Below are positions 51,278 to 60,620 of a stretch of 64,000 bases of DNA, piece after piece. The position numbers were made by a program, and so were the translations under genes. The number at the start of each line of letters is the position of its first letter. Position 1 is the first letter of the stretch. The DNA comes from Nonomuraea dietziae (GTDB lineage Bacteria > Actinomycetota > Actinomycetes > Streptosporangiales > Streptosporangiaceae), in contig NZ_JACIBV010000001.1 in NCBI RefSeq assembly GCF_014195505.1, forward strand, positions 4,464,001 to 4,528,000, in the 5' to 3' direction. Below the pieces are notes generated by a model. It ran no database searches. It saw nothing but the letters and a program-made list of their open reading frames with translations, and was not told the origin of the DNA.

Positions 51278-52545
51278 ATGTCCCCTCTGGTCTCTGTCTT
51301 CTCGGTCTTCTCTGTCTTCCTGCCGTGCCCGACCAGGTAGCCGGTCGGGGTGGCGACCACGTCGACGACCTCCCCCTTCGGGCGCCCGCACCGCCGCTCA
51401 CACCCGGCCCAGTGCACGAGGACACCGTCGGGGACGGCCGGCGTGGACGGCTCTCGTGTGCCCATGGCCCACCGCCTGGCATCACCTTGGACGTCGGCGA
51501 GCGACTTGGCGCACCCGGGACTCCCTGTGCAGGCGCTGAGCCCCGCCCAGGCAGTGCCGGAGCCGGTGACCAGCCCCACTGTGGTGAGCTCGTCGGCGAC
51601 CCGCTCGACGTCCTCGGGACGGAGGTCGGGAAGGACGGCCGTCCGCCAGGGCGTGACCCGCACCTCGTCGGCCACGTCGGCCAGCGCCCTGGCCTGGTCC
51701 GCGGAGAGCCGTCCGAGCGGGACCACCACCTCCAACGCGACCCGGCCGTCCCGCTGCGGGACCACCCGCGCGTCCGGCGCCCGTAAGCTCGCGATCTCTC
51801 GGCAGGGACCGCCCGGTGCCCCGCCCAGGTCCCTCGACGCGACCGGCCCGCCGTGGAGCAGGCGGGAAGCGAGCAGGGCGGGGCCGTCGGGGAGGTCACC
51901 GACGCGCCAGGCCGTGCCATCGGACAGCTCGAGGAAGGCCGAGGCGGCCGCGAGCATCGACGGCACCACCTCGTCCACGAGCACCGGGATCCCGGCCGTC
52001 GCCCCGCCGAGGCGGAGGAGGCCGCCGGAGGACGAGGTGGCCAGGAAGGTCACGTCGGCGCCGATGGAGAGCAGGTCGCCCGTGCCGTCGTCAAGGGCGA
52101 AGAGGAACCGGCCCGACAGCCCGGTCAGCTCAGGGCTCGCGCACAGCCCCCGGTCCAGGGCCGTGACCAGCGGACGCACGTCCACCAGAGACGCCTCCAC
52201 CCGCCCGGCCAGCGGCGAGGCGAGGATGTTGCGCACGCGCTCGTGCGTCTCCGACGGCAGCAGCCCCACTGCGGCGATCCGAGCGGCGAACGCCCCCGCC
52301 TCCGTCGCCGATGGAGCGTCGGCGGAGGGAAGGCCTCTGAGCTGGAGGTTGGCGCGGGAGGTCAGTTCGATGACGCCCGAGCCCAGCTCGGCGGAGCAGG
52401 CGGCCACCTCTCGCAGCTGGGTCGCGGACAGCGCGCCGCCCGGGATGCGGATGCGGGCGAGGGCGCCGTCCGCGGCGGTGTGGACCTGTAGCGCCCCCGG
52501 ACAGGCGTCAGGGCGCACATGTCCGTAAAAGTCGGCTATGTCCAC
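51274..52545 (-). CDS. cobG: Precorrin-3B synthase (ring-oxidising monooxygenase)
   Basis: CobG is an iron-sulfur/siroheme-type protein that uses O2 to hydroxylate precorrin-3A, marking the oxygen-dependent route. In 423 residues there are two nitrite-reductase-like half repeats and the cluster cysteines in CTGSPGCAKS and CERRCG near residues 355-395. GTG at 52545 was chosen; longer in-frame sequence lies in the riboswitch region. The C-terminus is a charged KTEKTEKTE tail. Confidence 0.9.
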   Translation of the reverse strand: MDIADFYGHVRPDACPGALQVHTAADGALARIRIPGGALSATQLREVAACSAELGSGVIELTSRANLQLRGLPSADAPSATEAGAFAARIAAVGLLPSETHERVRNILASPLAGRVEASLVDVRPLVTALDRGLCASPELTGLSGRFLFALDDGTGDLLSIGADVTFLATSSSGGLLRLGGATAGIPVLVDEVVPSMLAAASAFLELSDGTAWRVGDLPDGPALLASRLLHGGPVASRDLGGAPGGPCREIASLRAPDARVVPQRDGRVALEVVVPLGRLSADQARALADVADEVRVTPWRTAVLPDLRPEDVERVADELTTVGLVTGSGTAWAGLSACTGSPGCAKSLADVQGDARRWAMGTREPSTPAVPDGVLVHWAGCERRCGRPKGEVVDVVATPTGYLVGHGRKTEKTEKTETRGDM

Positions 52546-52587
52546 GGGGAGGATGGTAACCCGTCCAAAACCCTCTAGGCTGATCGC

Positions 52588-52740
52588 AGACGAGGGCGAA
52601 CGGAGGAAGCCGGTGCGATGCCGGCGCGGTCCCGCCACTGTAACCGGGGAGCGAACCCCACCGAAGGCCACTGTCCGGCGACGGACGGGAAGGCCGGGGT
52701 GAGCGTCGATCCGGAAGCCAGGAGACTCCCGCTCTCGTGA
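52588..52740 (+). promoter_or_regulatory. Cobalamin riboswitch upstream of cobN
   Basis: Conserved core elements are in order: GGAGGAAGCCGGTG, CCCGCCACTGTAACCG and the B12 box CCGGAAGCCAGGAGACT (52711-52727). P1 arms ACGAG (52590-52594) and CTCGT (52734-52738) close it. The distance to the cobN GTG is 43 bases, and the region after P1 contains the ribosome site, so translational control is plausible. Confidence 0.92.
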
Positions 52741-52782
52741 CACCCGCGACCGGGGCGAGGACCCCGAGGGAGGAGTTCCGCC

Positions 52783-55700
52783 GTGTCCGAGGCGACCCCC
52801 GAAACCCCGTCACAGGCGACCCCCGACGCCCAGACCCTGGTGCTGTTGCTCTCCACCTCCGACACCGACCTGCTGAGCGCCAGGGCGAGTGGCGCCGCGT
52901 ACCGGCTGGGGAACCCCGCACGGCTGACACCCGAGGAGCTGCCCGCGCTCGTCGAGGGCGTCGACCTGGTGGTGGTGCGGCTGCTCGGCGGGCGCAGGGC
53001 GTGGGAGGAGGGCCTCGACCGGCTGCTCGCCGGCCCCAGGCCGGTGGTGGTGCTGGGCGGGGAGCAGGCGCCTGACGCCGAGCTGATGGAGCTGTCCACG
53101 GTCAGCGGCGGCACGTGTGCCGAGGCGCACGCCTACCTCGCCCACGGCGGCCCCGGCAACCTGGCCGAGCTGCACGCCTTCCTGTCGGACACGGTGCTGC
53201 TGACCGGGCACGGGTTCGCCGCCCCCGAACCGACGCCGACATGGGGCCTGCTCGACGAAGAGCCCCGATCCGCCGCCGACCCCGGCGACGAGCGCGGGCC
53301 GGCCGCCCGCCTCCGCGAGGGGGGCGGTGCGGAGCGGCCCGTGGTGGGGGTGCTCTACTACCGGGCGCATCATCTGGCAGGGAACACCGCGTTCGTCCGC
53401 GCTCTCTGCGAGGCGATCGAGGAGGCGGGCGGGCGCGCGCTGCCCGTCTTCTGTTCCTCGCTGCGTACGGCGGAGCCCGAGCTGCTGTCCGTGCTGGGAC
53501 AGGCCGACGCGCTGGTGGTGACCGTGCTGGCGGCAGGGGGCAGCAGGCCGGCGACCGCGGGAGCCGGTGGCGACGACGCGGCGTGGGACGTCGGCGCGCT
53601 GGCCGAGCTGGACATCCCCATCCTGCAGGGCCTGTGCCTGACCACGAGCAGACAGGCGTGGGAGGAGAACGACGACGGCCTGTCCCCGCTGGACGCCGCC
53701 TCGCAGGTGGCCATCCCCGAGTTCGACGGCCGGATCATCACGGTGCCGTTCTCGTTCAAGGAGGTGGACGAGGACGGCCTGACCGTCTACGTGGCCGATC
53801 CCGAGCGCGCGGCCCGCGTGGCGGGCACCGCCGTACGGCATGCGAGGCTCAGGCACGTCCCGAACGCCGACAAGAGACTCGTGGTGATGCTGTCGGCCTA
53901 CCCGACCAAGCACGCGAGGATCGGCAACGCGGTCGGCCTCGACACCCCCGCGAGCACCGTGAAGCTGCTGGCCAGGCTGGCGGAGGCGGGCTACGACCTG
54001 GGCGAGGGCCTGCCCGGCGTGGCAGGACAGGACGGCGACGCGCTGATCCACGCCCTCATCGCGGCGGGCGGGCAGGACCAGGACTGGCTGACGGAGGAGC
54101 AGCTGGCCGCCAACCCCGTGCGCATCCCCTCCGCCACCTACCTCGAGTGGTACGGCACGCTCCCCGAGGAGCTGCGCGAGGCGATGGAGCGGCACTGGGG
54201 CCCGCCGCCCGGCGAGCTGTTCACGCACGAGGGCGACATCGTCCTGGCCGCGCTCAGGGCGGGCAACGTCGTGGTGATGGTGCAGCCGCCCCGGGGTTTC
54301 GGCGAGAACCCGATCGCGATCTACCACGACCCCGACCTGCCGCCCAGCCACCACTACCTGGCCGCCTACCGGTGGCTGTCGGCGGAGTTCGGGGCGCACG
54401 CGATGGTGCACGTCGGCAAGCACGGCAACCTGGAGTGGCTGCCGGGCAAGTCGGCGGGGCTGTCGGCGGCGTGCGGTCCTGACGCGGCGCTGGGCGATCT
54501 GCCGCTGGTCTACCCGTTCCTGGTGAACGACCCCGGCGAGGGGACGCAGGCCAAGCGGAGGGCGCATGCCGTCCTGGTGGACCACATGGTGCCGCCGATG
54601 GCCCGCGCGGAGACGTACGGGGACATCGCCAGGCTGGAGCAGCTCCTCGACGAGCACGCCTCGATCGCCGCGATGGACCCGGCCAAGCTGCCCGCGATCA
54701 GGGCGCAGATCTGGACGCTGATCCAGGCCGCCAGGCTCGACCACGATCTGGGGCTGGCCGATCGCCCGCACGACGCGGAGTTCGACGACTTCCTGCTGCA
54801 CGTGGACGGCTGGCTGTGCGAGGTGAAGGACGCGCAGATCCGCGACGGCCTGCACGTGCTCGGCGCCGCCCCCGAGGGCGCGGCGCGGGTGAGCCTGGTG
54901 CTGGCCATGCTGCGCGCCCGCCAGATGTGGGCGGGCGCGCAGACACTGCCGGGGCTCAGGGAGGCTCTGGGCCTGGCCGAGGACGGCAGCGCGGGCCTGG
55001 GCGACGTGGACGCCGCCGAGGAGAGCGCCAGGGCGCTGGTCGAGGGCATGGAGGCCAGGGGCTGGGACCCCGCCGCCGCCTCCGAGGTGACCGAGTCGAT
55101 CCTCGGCACGACAGGGCCTGCCGGCCGCTCCGACCGGGATCCCGCGCTCGGAGGAAAGCCGGGGGCGGGGCGGGAGACGGTGACGCGGATCCTGGAGTTC
55201 GCCGCCACCGAGGTCGTCCCCAGGCTGGCCAGGACGACCGACGAGATCGACCACCTCCTGCACGCGCTCGACGGCGGCTACGTCCCGGCAGGGCCCAGCG
55301 GCTCCCCGCTGCGCGGCCTGATCAACGTCCTTCCGACCGGCAGGAACTTCTACTCGGTCGATCCGAGGGCGGTGCCGAGCAGGCTGGCGTGGGAGACGGG
55401 CCAGGCGATGGCGGAGTCGCTGCTGGCCCGCTACCGCGCCGAGACCGGCGAGTGGCCGAGCTCGGTGGGGCTGTCGGTATGGGGCACCAGCGCGATGCGC
55501 ACGGCAGGCGACGACGTGGCGGAGGTGCTCTCGCTGCTCGGCGTGCGCCCGGTGTGGGACGAGGCGTCCAGGCGGGTCACCAGGCTCGAACCCGTGCCGC
55601 TGGAGGAGCTCGGCCGTCCGCGCATCGACGTGACGGTCCGCATCAGCGGCTTCTTCCGCGACGCCTTCCCGCACGTGGTGGCCATGCTGGACGACGCGGT

Positions 55701-56529
55701 GCGCATGGTGGCCGCCCTGGAGGAGCCCGCCGAGGACAACCACGTGCGCGCCCACGTCGCCGCCGACCTGGCGGGACACGGCGACGAGCGCAGGGCCACG
55801 ATGCGCGTCTTCGGCTCGCGCCCCGGCGCGTACGGCGCGGGCCTGCTCCCCCTCATCGACAGCCGCAACTGGCGCGACGACGCCGACCTGGCCGAGGTGT
55901 ACGCGGTGTGGGGCGGCTTCGCCTACGGCCGCGACCTGGACGGCGTGCCCGCCCGCCAGGACATGGAGAGCGCCTACCGCCGTATCGCGGTCGCGGCGAA
56001 GAACATCGACACCCGCGAGCACGACATCGCCGACTCCGACGACTACTTCCAGTACCACGGCGGGATGGTGGCGACCGTACGGGCGCTGACGGGACGCGCG
56101 CCCGCGGCCTACGTGGGCGACAGCACCCGCCCCGACGCCGTGCGGACGCGCACGCTGTCGGAGGAGACCTCGCGGATCTTCAGGGCGCGGGTGGTGAACC
56201 CGAACTGGCTGGCCGCGATGCGCCGCCACGGCTACAAGGGCGCCTTCGAACTGGCCGCGACCGTCGACTACCTGTTCGGCTACGACGCCACCACCGGCGT
56301 CATCGCCGACTGGATGTACGACAAGCTCACCGAGGCGTACGTGCTCGACCCCGAGAACAGGGAGTTCATGGAGCGGTCGAACCCGTGGGCGCTACACGGG
56401 ATCGCCGAGCGCCTGCTGGAGGCCGCCGAACGGGGGATGTGGGAGCACCCCGACCCCGACGTGCTGCGCGACCTGCAGGAGGCCTACCTCAAGGCGGAGG
56501 GCGACCTGGAGGACGACACCAGCCGCTGA
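52783..56529 (+). CDS. cobN: Cobaltochelatase subunit CobN
   Basis: This large ATP-dependent chelatase subunit inserts cobalt into hydrogenobyrinate a,c-diamide. The 1248 residues match CobN length. HVGKHGNLEWLPGKS near residue 546, EPIEIYHD-like GENPIAIYHDPDLPPSHHY and, later, RISGFFRDAFPHVV and YHGGMVATVRA are CobN landmarks. GTG at 52783 has a GAGGAG site. It alone on this strand is behind the riboswitch, and the partner ATPase is ChlID to the right, not CobS/CobT. Confidence 0.95.
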   Translation: MSEATPETPSQATPDAQTLVLLLSTSDTDLLSARASGAAYRLGNPARLTPEELPALVEGVDLVVVRLLGGRRAWEEGLDRLLAGPRPVVVLGGEQAPDAELMELSTVSGGTCAEAHAYLAHGGPGNLAELHAFLSDTVLLTGHGFAAPEPTPTWGLLDEEPRSAADPGDERGPAARLREGGGAERPVVGVLYYRAHHLAGNTAFVRALCEAIEEAGGRALPVFCSSLRTAEPELLSVLGQADALVVTVLAAGGSRPATAGAGGDDAAWDVGALAELDIPILQGLCLTTSRQAWEENDDGLSPLDAASQVAIPEFDGRIITVPFSFKEVDEDGLTVYVADPERAARVAGTAVRHARLRHVPNADKRLVVMLSAYPTKHARIGNAVGLDTPASTVKLLARLAEAGYDLGEGLPGVAGQDGDALIHALIAAGGQDQDWLTEEQLAANPVRIPSATYLEWYGTLPEELREAMERHWGPPPGELFTHEGDIVLAALRAGNVVVMVQPPRGFGENPIAIYHDPDLPPSHHYLAAYRWLSAEFGAHAMVHVGKHGNLEWLPGKSAGLSAACGPDAALGDLPLVYPFLVNDPGEGTQAKRRAHAVLVDHMVPPMARAETYGDIARLEQLLDEHASIAAMDPAKLPAIRAQIWTLIQAARLDHDLGLADRPHDAEFDDFLLHVDGWLCEVKDAQIRDGLHVLGAAPEGAARVSLVLAMLRARQMWAGAQTLPGLREALGLAEDGSAGLGDVDAAEESARALVEGMEARGWDPAAASEVTESILGTTGPAGRSDRDPALGGKPGAGRETVTRILEFAATEVVPRLARTTDEIDHLLHALDGGYVPAGPSGSPLRGLINVLPTGRNFYSVDPRAVPSRLAWETGQAMAESLLARYRAETGEWPSSVGLSVWGTSAMRTAGDDVAEVLSLLGVRPVWDEASRRVTRLEPVPLEELGRPRIDVTVRISGFFRDAFPHVVAMLDDAVRMVAALEEPAEDNHVRAHVAADLAGHGDERRATMRVFGSRPGAYGAGLLPLIDSRNWRDDADLAEVYAVWGGFAYGRDLDGVPARQDMESAYRRIAVAAKNIDTREHDIADSDDYFQYHGGMVATVRALTGRAPAAYVGDSTRPDAVRTRTLSEETSRIFRARVVNPNWLAAMRRHGYKGAFELAATVDYLFGYDATTGVIADWMYDKLTEAYVLDPENREFMERSNPWALHGIAERLLEAAERGMWEHPDPDVLRDLQEAYLKAEGDLEDDTSR

Positions 56530-57938
56530 GCGGCGCTCGGCGTGCCGGCCCAGTGCAAGTGCAGGTAGGAGGCGGTCAGGAGCGGGTCGCCGTGGCCGTC
56601 TCCACCGCCCTCCCACCGGAAGAGCGGCTCGCCATCCGTGGTCACGGCCGTCCGGTGGAACTCGTGCCCCCTGTACGGTTCGCCCGCGCGGGTGAGCAAC
56701 GAGTCGCGGGTGGCGACGGCGTCGCGGTAGCCAAGGGTGAGCCTGGGCGTCATTTCCGCCTTCGCCGCGATTTTTCCGCACATGGTGTGGTCGTCAAGGC
56801 TCTCGCACAGGTACAGCAGCCCCGCGCACTCGGCCGCGACAGGGCCGGGGAAGGCGGCGATCCGCCGCTTGAGCGGCTCGTTGGCGGCCAGGTCGGCGGC
56901 GTACATCTCGGGGAAGCCGCCACCGATCACGACGCCCGCCGTCCCCTCCGGCAACGCCTCGTCGCGCAGCGGATCGAAGGTCGCCACCTCGGCCCCTGCC
57001 GCCTGGAGCAACTCGGCGTGCTCGGCGTACCCGAAGGTGAACGCCGCGCCCCCGGCCACCGCGACCACCGGCCCGCTGCCGCGACCGCCTCGCGGCGCAC
57101 CGGCCGAGGTCTCCGCCCGGCTGCCCCCGGGCACGCGCCGCGCAGTCTCAGGCATGCGCCCCACAGCCTCGGGCACGCCCCCCGCGGCCTCGGGCACGCG
57201 CCCCGCAGGAGTGGCCAGCGCCTCGCGGGGGCTCCACGGCCGTCCGGGCAGCGCGGGAGCCGTCCGCGCGAGTCGTACCAGCGCCTCCAGGTCGCACGAG
57301 CGGGCCACCAGTTCGCCCAGCCTCTCCACCGCCGCCACCGCCTCGGCCTCACGCTCGGCGGCGGGGATCAGGCCCAGATGGCGCGAGGGCGTGGAGACGG
57401 CGTCGTCGCGTCGCAGCGCGCCCATGACCCGCACCCCCGCCGCGGCCAGCGCCGACCGGCACAGCTCCTCGTGCCGGTCGGAGCCCACCCTGTTGAGGAT
57501 GACGCCGCCCACCCGCACGCGGGGGTCGAAGGTGGCGAACCCGTGCACGACGGCCGCCACCGACCTGCTCTGACGGGCGGCGTCCACCACGAGGACGACA
57601 GGGGCGTCCAGCAGCCTGGCGACGTGCGCGGTCGAGGCGACATCGGTGTCGCCCCTGCCGTCGAACAGCCCCATCACGCCCTCGACCACGGCGAGGTCCG
57701 CGCCGCGGGCGCCGTGCAGGAACAGCGGCCGCACCGTCGACTCGCCGGTCAGCCACGGGTCGAGGTTGCGGCCAGGCCGTCCGGTGGCCAGCGCGTGGTA
57801 GCCGGGGTCGATGTAGTCGGGGCCCACCTTGTGCGGCGAGACCCGCAGCCCGCGCGCCCGCAGCGCCGCCATGAGCCCCGTCGCCACGGTCGTCTTGCCG
57901 CTGCCCGAGGCGGGCGCGGCGATCACCAGGCGCGGCAC
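56484..57938 (-). CDS. cobB: Cobyrinate/hydrogenobyrinate a,c-diamide synthase
   Basis: This ATP- and glutamine-dependent amidase has 484 residues. The N-terminal ATPase carries APASGSGKTT and HKVGPDYIDPGYH. The C-terminal glutamine amidotransferase domain carries GGGFPEMYA and the Cys in AECAGLLYL. A repetitive linker (PEA-type heptapeptides, about residues 245-275) joins them. GTG at 57938 overlaps the cobO stop, and the 3' end overlaps cobN by 46 bases. Confidence 0.94.
   Translation of the reverse strand: MPRLVIAAPASGSGKTTVATGLMAALRARGLRVSPHKVGPDYIDPGYHALATGRPGRNLDPWLTGESTVRPLFLHGARGADLAVVEGVMGLFDGRGDTDVASTAHVARLLDAPVVLVVDAARQSRSVAAVVHGFATFDPRVRVGGVILNRVGSDRHEELCRSALAAAGVRVMGALRRDDAVSTPSRHLGLIPAAEREAEAVAAVERLGELVARSCDLEALVRLARTAPALPGRPWSPREALATPAGRVPEAAGGVPEAVGRMPETARRVPGGSRAETSAGAPRGGRGSGPVVAVAGGAAFTFGYAEHAELLQAAGAEVATFDPLRDEALPEGTAGVVIGGGFPEMYAADLAANEPLKRRIAAFPGPVAAECAGLLYLCESLDDHTMCGKIAAKAEMTPRLTLGYRDAVATRDSLLTRAGEPYRGHEFHRTAVTTDGEPLFRWEGGGDGHGDPLLTASYLHLHWAGTPSAAQRLVSSSRSPSALR
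57120..57205 (-). repeat. 21-base degenerate repeats in the CobB linker
   Basis: About four 21-base units encode heptapeptides of the type RVPEAAG, GVPEAVG, RMPETAR and RVPGGSR between the two domains. Boundaries are approximate. Confidence 0.7.
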
Positions 57939-58540
57939 TACCACTCGATGCCCTTCTGTCCCTTCTGGCCCGCGTCCATGGGGTGCTTGACCTTGCCCAT
58001 CTCCGTCACCAGGTCGGCCACCGCGAGCAGTTTCTCCGGCGCGTCCCTGCCGGTGATCACGACGTGCTGGCCGCCGGGACGGCCCGCGAGCGTCTCCACC
58101 ACCTCGTCCAGGTCCAGCCAGCCCCACTTGAGCGGGTAGGTGAACTCGTCGAGCACGTAGAACCTGTAGGTCTCCCCTGCCAGGTCGCGCTTGATCTGCT
58201 CCCAGCCCTCGCGGGCGTCGGCGGCGTGGTCGTCCTCGGTGCCAGGACGCTGGATCCACGACCAGCCCTCGCCCATCTTGTGCCAGGTGACGGCGCCGCC
58301 CTCGGCCGAGTCGCCGAGCACGCGCAGCGCCCGCTCCTCGCCGATGCGCCACTTGGCCGACTTCACGAACTGGAACACCCCGATCGGCCAGCCCTGGTTC
58401 CACGCGCGCAGCGCCATCCCGAACGCGGCCGTCGACTTGCCCTTGCCAGGGCCCGTGTGGACGATCAGCAGCGGCCTGTTCCTGCGCTGGCGGGTGGTGA
58501 GCCCGTCGTCGGGGACGATCTCCGGCTTGCCCTGCGGCAT
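57938..58540 (-). CDS. cobO: Cob(I)yrinic acid a,c-diamide adenosyltransferase
   Basis: The 200-residue CobO/BtuR-type adenosyltransferase transfers the adenosyl group from ATP to cobalt. P-loop GPGKGKST is near residue 33; FQFVKSAKWRIGEE and VLDEFTYPLKWGW are class motifs. ATG at 58540 is 1 base from the ChlID stop; an earlier ATG at 58576 would overlap that gene by 35 bases. Confidence 0.95.
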   Translation of the reverse strand: MPQGKPEIVPDDGLTTRQRRNRPLLIVHTGPGKGKSTAAFGMALRAWNQGWPIGVFQFVKSAKWRIGEERALRVLGDSAEGGAVTWHKMGEGWSWIQRPGTEDDHAADAREGWEQIKRDLAGETYRFYVLDEFTYPLKWGWLDLDEVVETLAGRPGGQHVVITGRDAPEKLLAVADLVTEMGKVKHPMDAGQKGQKGIEW

Positions 58541-58541
58541 G

Positions 58542-60620
58542 TCAACCGGCCTTCCTGTAGTCGCGGATGAGGTCATCCATCCCGTCGAGCGGGACGAGGT
58601 GGGCGCGCAGTCTCGCCGCGAGGCGTCCTGCCAGGCCCAGCCGTACGGGGCCGCTCTCGCAGTCGACGACGACGGCGGCCGTACCGGTGAGCAGGGCCGC
58701 GGCGCGGCCCACGTCGCCTCCCGAGGTGGCGCGCCCGTCGGTCACCACCACGAGCAGCGGTCTGCGGTCGGGGTCGCGCAGCCGCTCCACCCTCAGCACC
58801 TCGGCCGCGCGGGCCAGGCCCGCCGCCAGTGGGGTGCGCCCGCCCGTGGGCAGCGCGCGCAGCCGCGCCGCGCCCGCCTCGACCGACGAGGTCGGAGGGA
58901 GCGCCACCTCGGCGGCGGCGCCCCTGAAGGTGACCAGGCCGACCTTGTCGCGCCGCTGGTAGGCGTCCAGCAGCAGGCTCATGACGGCGGTCTTGACGGT
59001 GGTCATCCGCCTGCGGGCGGCCATGGAGCCGCTGGCGTCGACGACGAAGAGCACGAGGTTGCCCTCCCTGCCCTCCTTCACCGCCTCGCGCAGGTCCTCT
59101 CCTCGGACGAGCAGGCCGGGCCCGGTGCGTCCGCGCTCGCGCTGGTACGGCGCGGCGGCGGCGATCGTGGCGGTGAGGTGGAGCGAGCGGAGCGGGCCCT
59201 CGGGAACGCGCGCGCCGGTGGTGCGGCCGTGCGGGGTGCGCGCCCTCGACCGCCGCCCCGAGGCGCCGTCGCCGAGGCCGGGCACCTTCAGCCACGGCAC
59301 CCGGTACGGCGCCGCCACGCCCGCCACTTCCCCACCCCTCTCCTCGGAGACCTCCCCTCGGGAGGCTTCCTGACGGGAGGTTCGGTCGCGGGAAGGCGCC
59401 TCCTCGCCGCCGGACCCGACGGCGTCGGCGCCACCCCGGTCACCGGAGCCGTCGCGCCCGCCCGACCCGTCGGAACCGTCCGAGCCCTCGGGCCCCTCGG
59501 AGCCCTCAGCGGCCCGGGAGTCGTCGGGGCCGTGGGCGCCGTCGGGGTCTCCGGAAGGACGGGAGCCCCCTGGGCCGTCGTCGTCAGGGTTCTCGTCGTC
59601 AGGACTCTCGTCGCCGGAGGTCCTGGCCAGCAGGTCCTCCAGCAGCTGCTCGTCCAGTCCCGGCGCGTCGAAGGGGTCGCGCCTGCGCCGGTGCGGGAGC
59701 GACAGCCTGGCCGCCACCCGCACGTCCTCCGTGGTCACCACCGGTGAGCCCCGCCACGCCGCGTGCGCCACCGCCGCGTGCGCGGTGACCAGGTCGGCCC
59801 TCAGCCCGTCCACCTCGAAGGCCGCGCACACCTCGGCGATCTGGCGCAGCCTCGCGTCGGGCAGCTCCACCGAGGCCAGCCGCTCCCTCGCCGCCGCGAT
59901 CCCCTCGGCCAGCGCCGCCTCCTGCGCGCTCCATCCGGCGGCGAAGCCGTCGGGGTCGGCGTCGTGGGCCATGCGCCGCCGTACCACCTCGGCCCGCTCG
60001 GCGGGGTCGCGCGAGGCCCGCACCTCGACGGTGAGCCCGAAGCGGTCGAGGAGCTGGGGACGCAGCTCGCCCTCCTCCGGGTTCATGGTGCCGACCAGCA
60101 GGAACCTGGCCGCGTGCCGGACCGAGACGGCCTCGCGTTCCACGTAGCAGGTGCCCAGGGCCGCCGCGTCGAGCAGCAGGTCCACGAGGTGGTCGTGCAG
60201 GAGGTTGACCTCGTCCACGTAGAGGACGCCCCTGTGGGCGGCCGCCAGCAGTCCTGGCTCGAACGCCTTGACGCCCTCGGTCAGCGCCCGCTCCAGGTCG
60301 AGCGAGCCGACCAGGCGATCCTCCGACGCGCCCACCGGCAGCTCCACCAGCGAGGCCGCCCTGGTGACGACCTGCTCGCCTGGCTCGTGCGGCCCGTCGG
60401 GGCACTGCGGGTCGGGCTGCAGCGGGTCGCAGGCGAAGCGGCAGCCCGCCAGCACGTCCACGGCGGGCAGCTGGGCGGCGAGCGCCCTGACGATGGTCGA
60501 CTTGGCCGTGCCCTTCTCGCCCCTCACGAGCACGCCGCCCACGCGGGGCGAGACGGCGTTGAGCACCAGCGCCAGCTTGAGATCGTCGAGCCCGACGACG
60601 GCGCTGAAGGGATAGGTCAC
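58542..60620 (-). CDS. ChlI/ChlD-type chelatase ATPase with VWA domain
   Basis: The 692-residue fusion has an AAA+ domain (about 1-310; GEKGTAKST, VLYVDEVNLL), an Asp/Gly/Ser/Pro-rich acidic linker (about 325-425) and a VWA domain with the metal motif DASGSM near residue 515. It should power CobN in place of CobS and CobT. GTG at 60620 overlaps the preceding phosphatase stop (GTGA). Magnesium chelatase relatives share this structure, but the cobalt context decides. Confidence 0.9.
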   Translation of the reverse strand: MTYPFSAVVGLDDLKLALVLNAVSPRVGGVLVRGEKGTAKSTIVRALAAQLPAVDVLAGCRFACDPLQPDPQCPDGPHEPGEQVVTRAASLVELPVGASEDRLVGSLDLERALTEGVKAFEPGLLAAAHRGVLYVDEVNLLHDHLVDLLLDAAALGTCYVEREAVSVRHAARFLLVGTMNPEEGELRPQLLDRFGLTVEVRASRDPAERAEVVRRRMAHDADPDGFAAGWSAQEAALAEGIAAARERLASVELPDARLRQIAEVCAAFEVDGLRADLVTAHAAVAHAAWRGSPVVTTEDVRVAARLSLPHRRRRDPFDAPGLDEQLLEDLLARTSGDESPDDENPDDDGPGGSRPSGDPDGAHGPDDSRAAEGSEGPEGSDGSDGSGGRDGSGDRGGADAVGSGGEEAPSRDRTSRQEASRGEVSEERGGEVAGVAAPYRVPWLKVPGLGDGASGRRSRARTPHGRTTGARVPEGPLRSLHLTATIAAAAPYQRERGRTGPGLLVRGEDLREAVKEGREGNLVLFVVDASGSMAARRRMTTVKTAVMSLLLDAYQRRDKVGLVTFRGAAAEVALPPTSSVEAGAARLRALPTGGRTPLAAGLARAAEVLRVERLRDPDRRPLLVVVTDGRATSGGDVGRAAALLTGTAAVVVDCESGPVRLGLAGRLAARLRAHLVPLDGMDDLIRDYRKAG

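Noticed and set aside
52810..56229. 1139-codon open frame antisense to cobN
   Set aside because: It is Arg/Gly/Val/His-rich low-complexity sequence with no motif, a mirror of a high-GC gene.
54816..58139. 1107-codon plus-strand frame across cobN, cobB and cobO
   Set aside because: It is out of frame with cobN and antisense to cobB; composition is typical of high-GC shadow frames.
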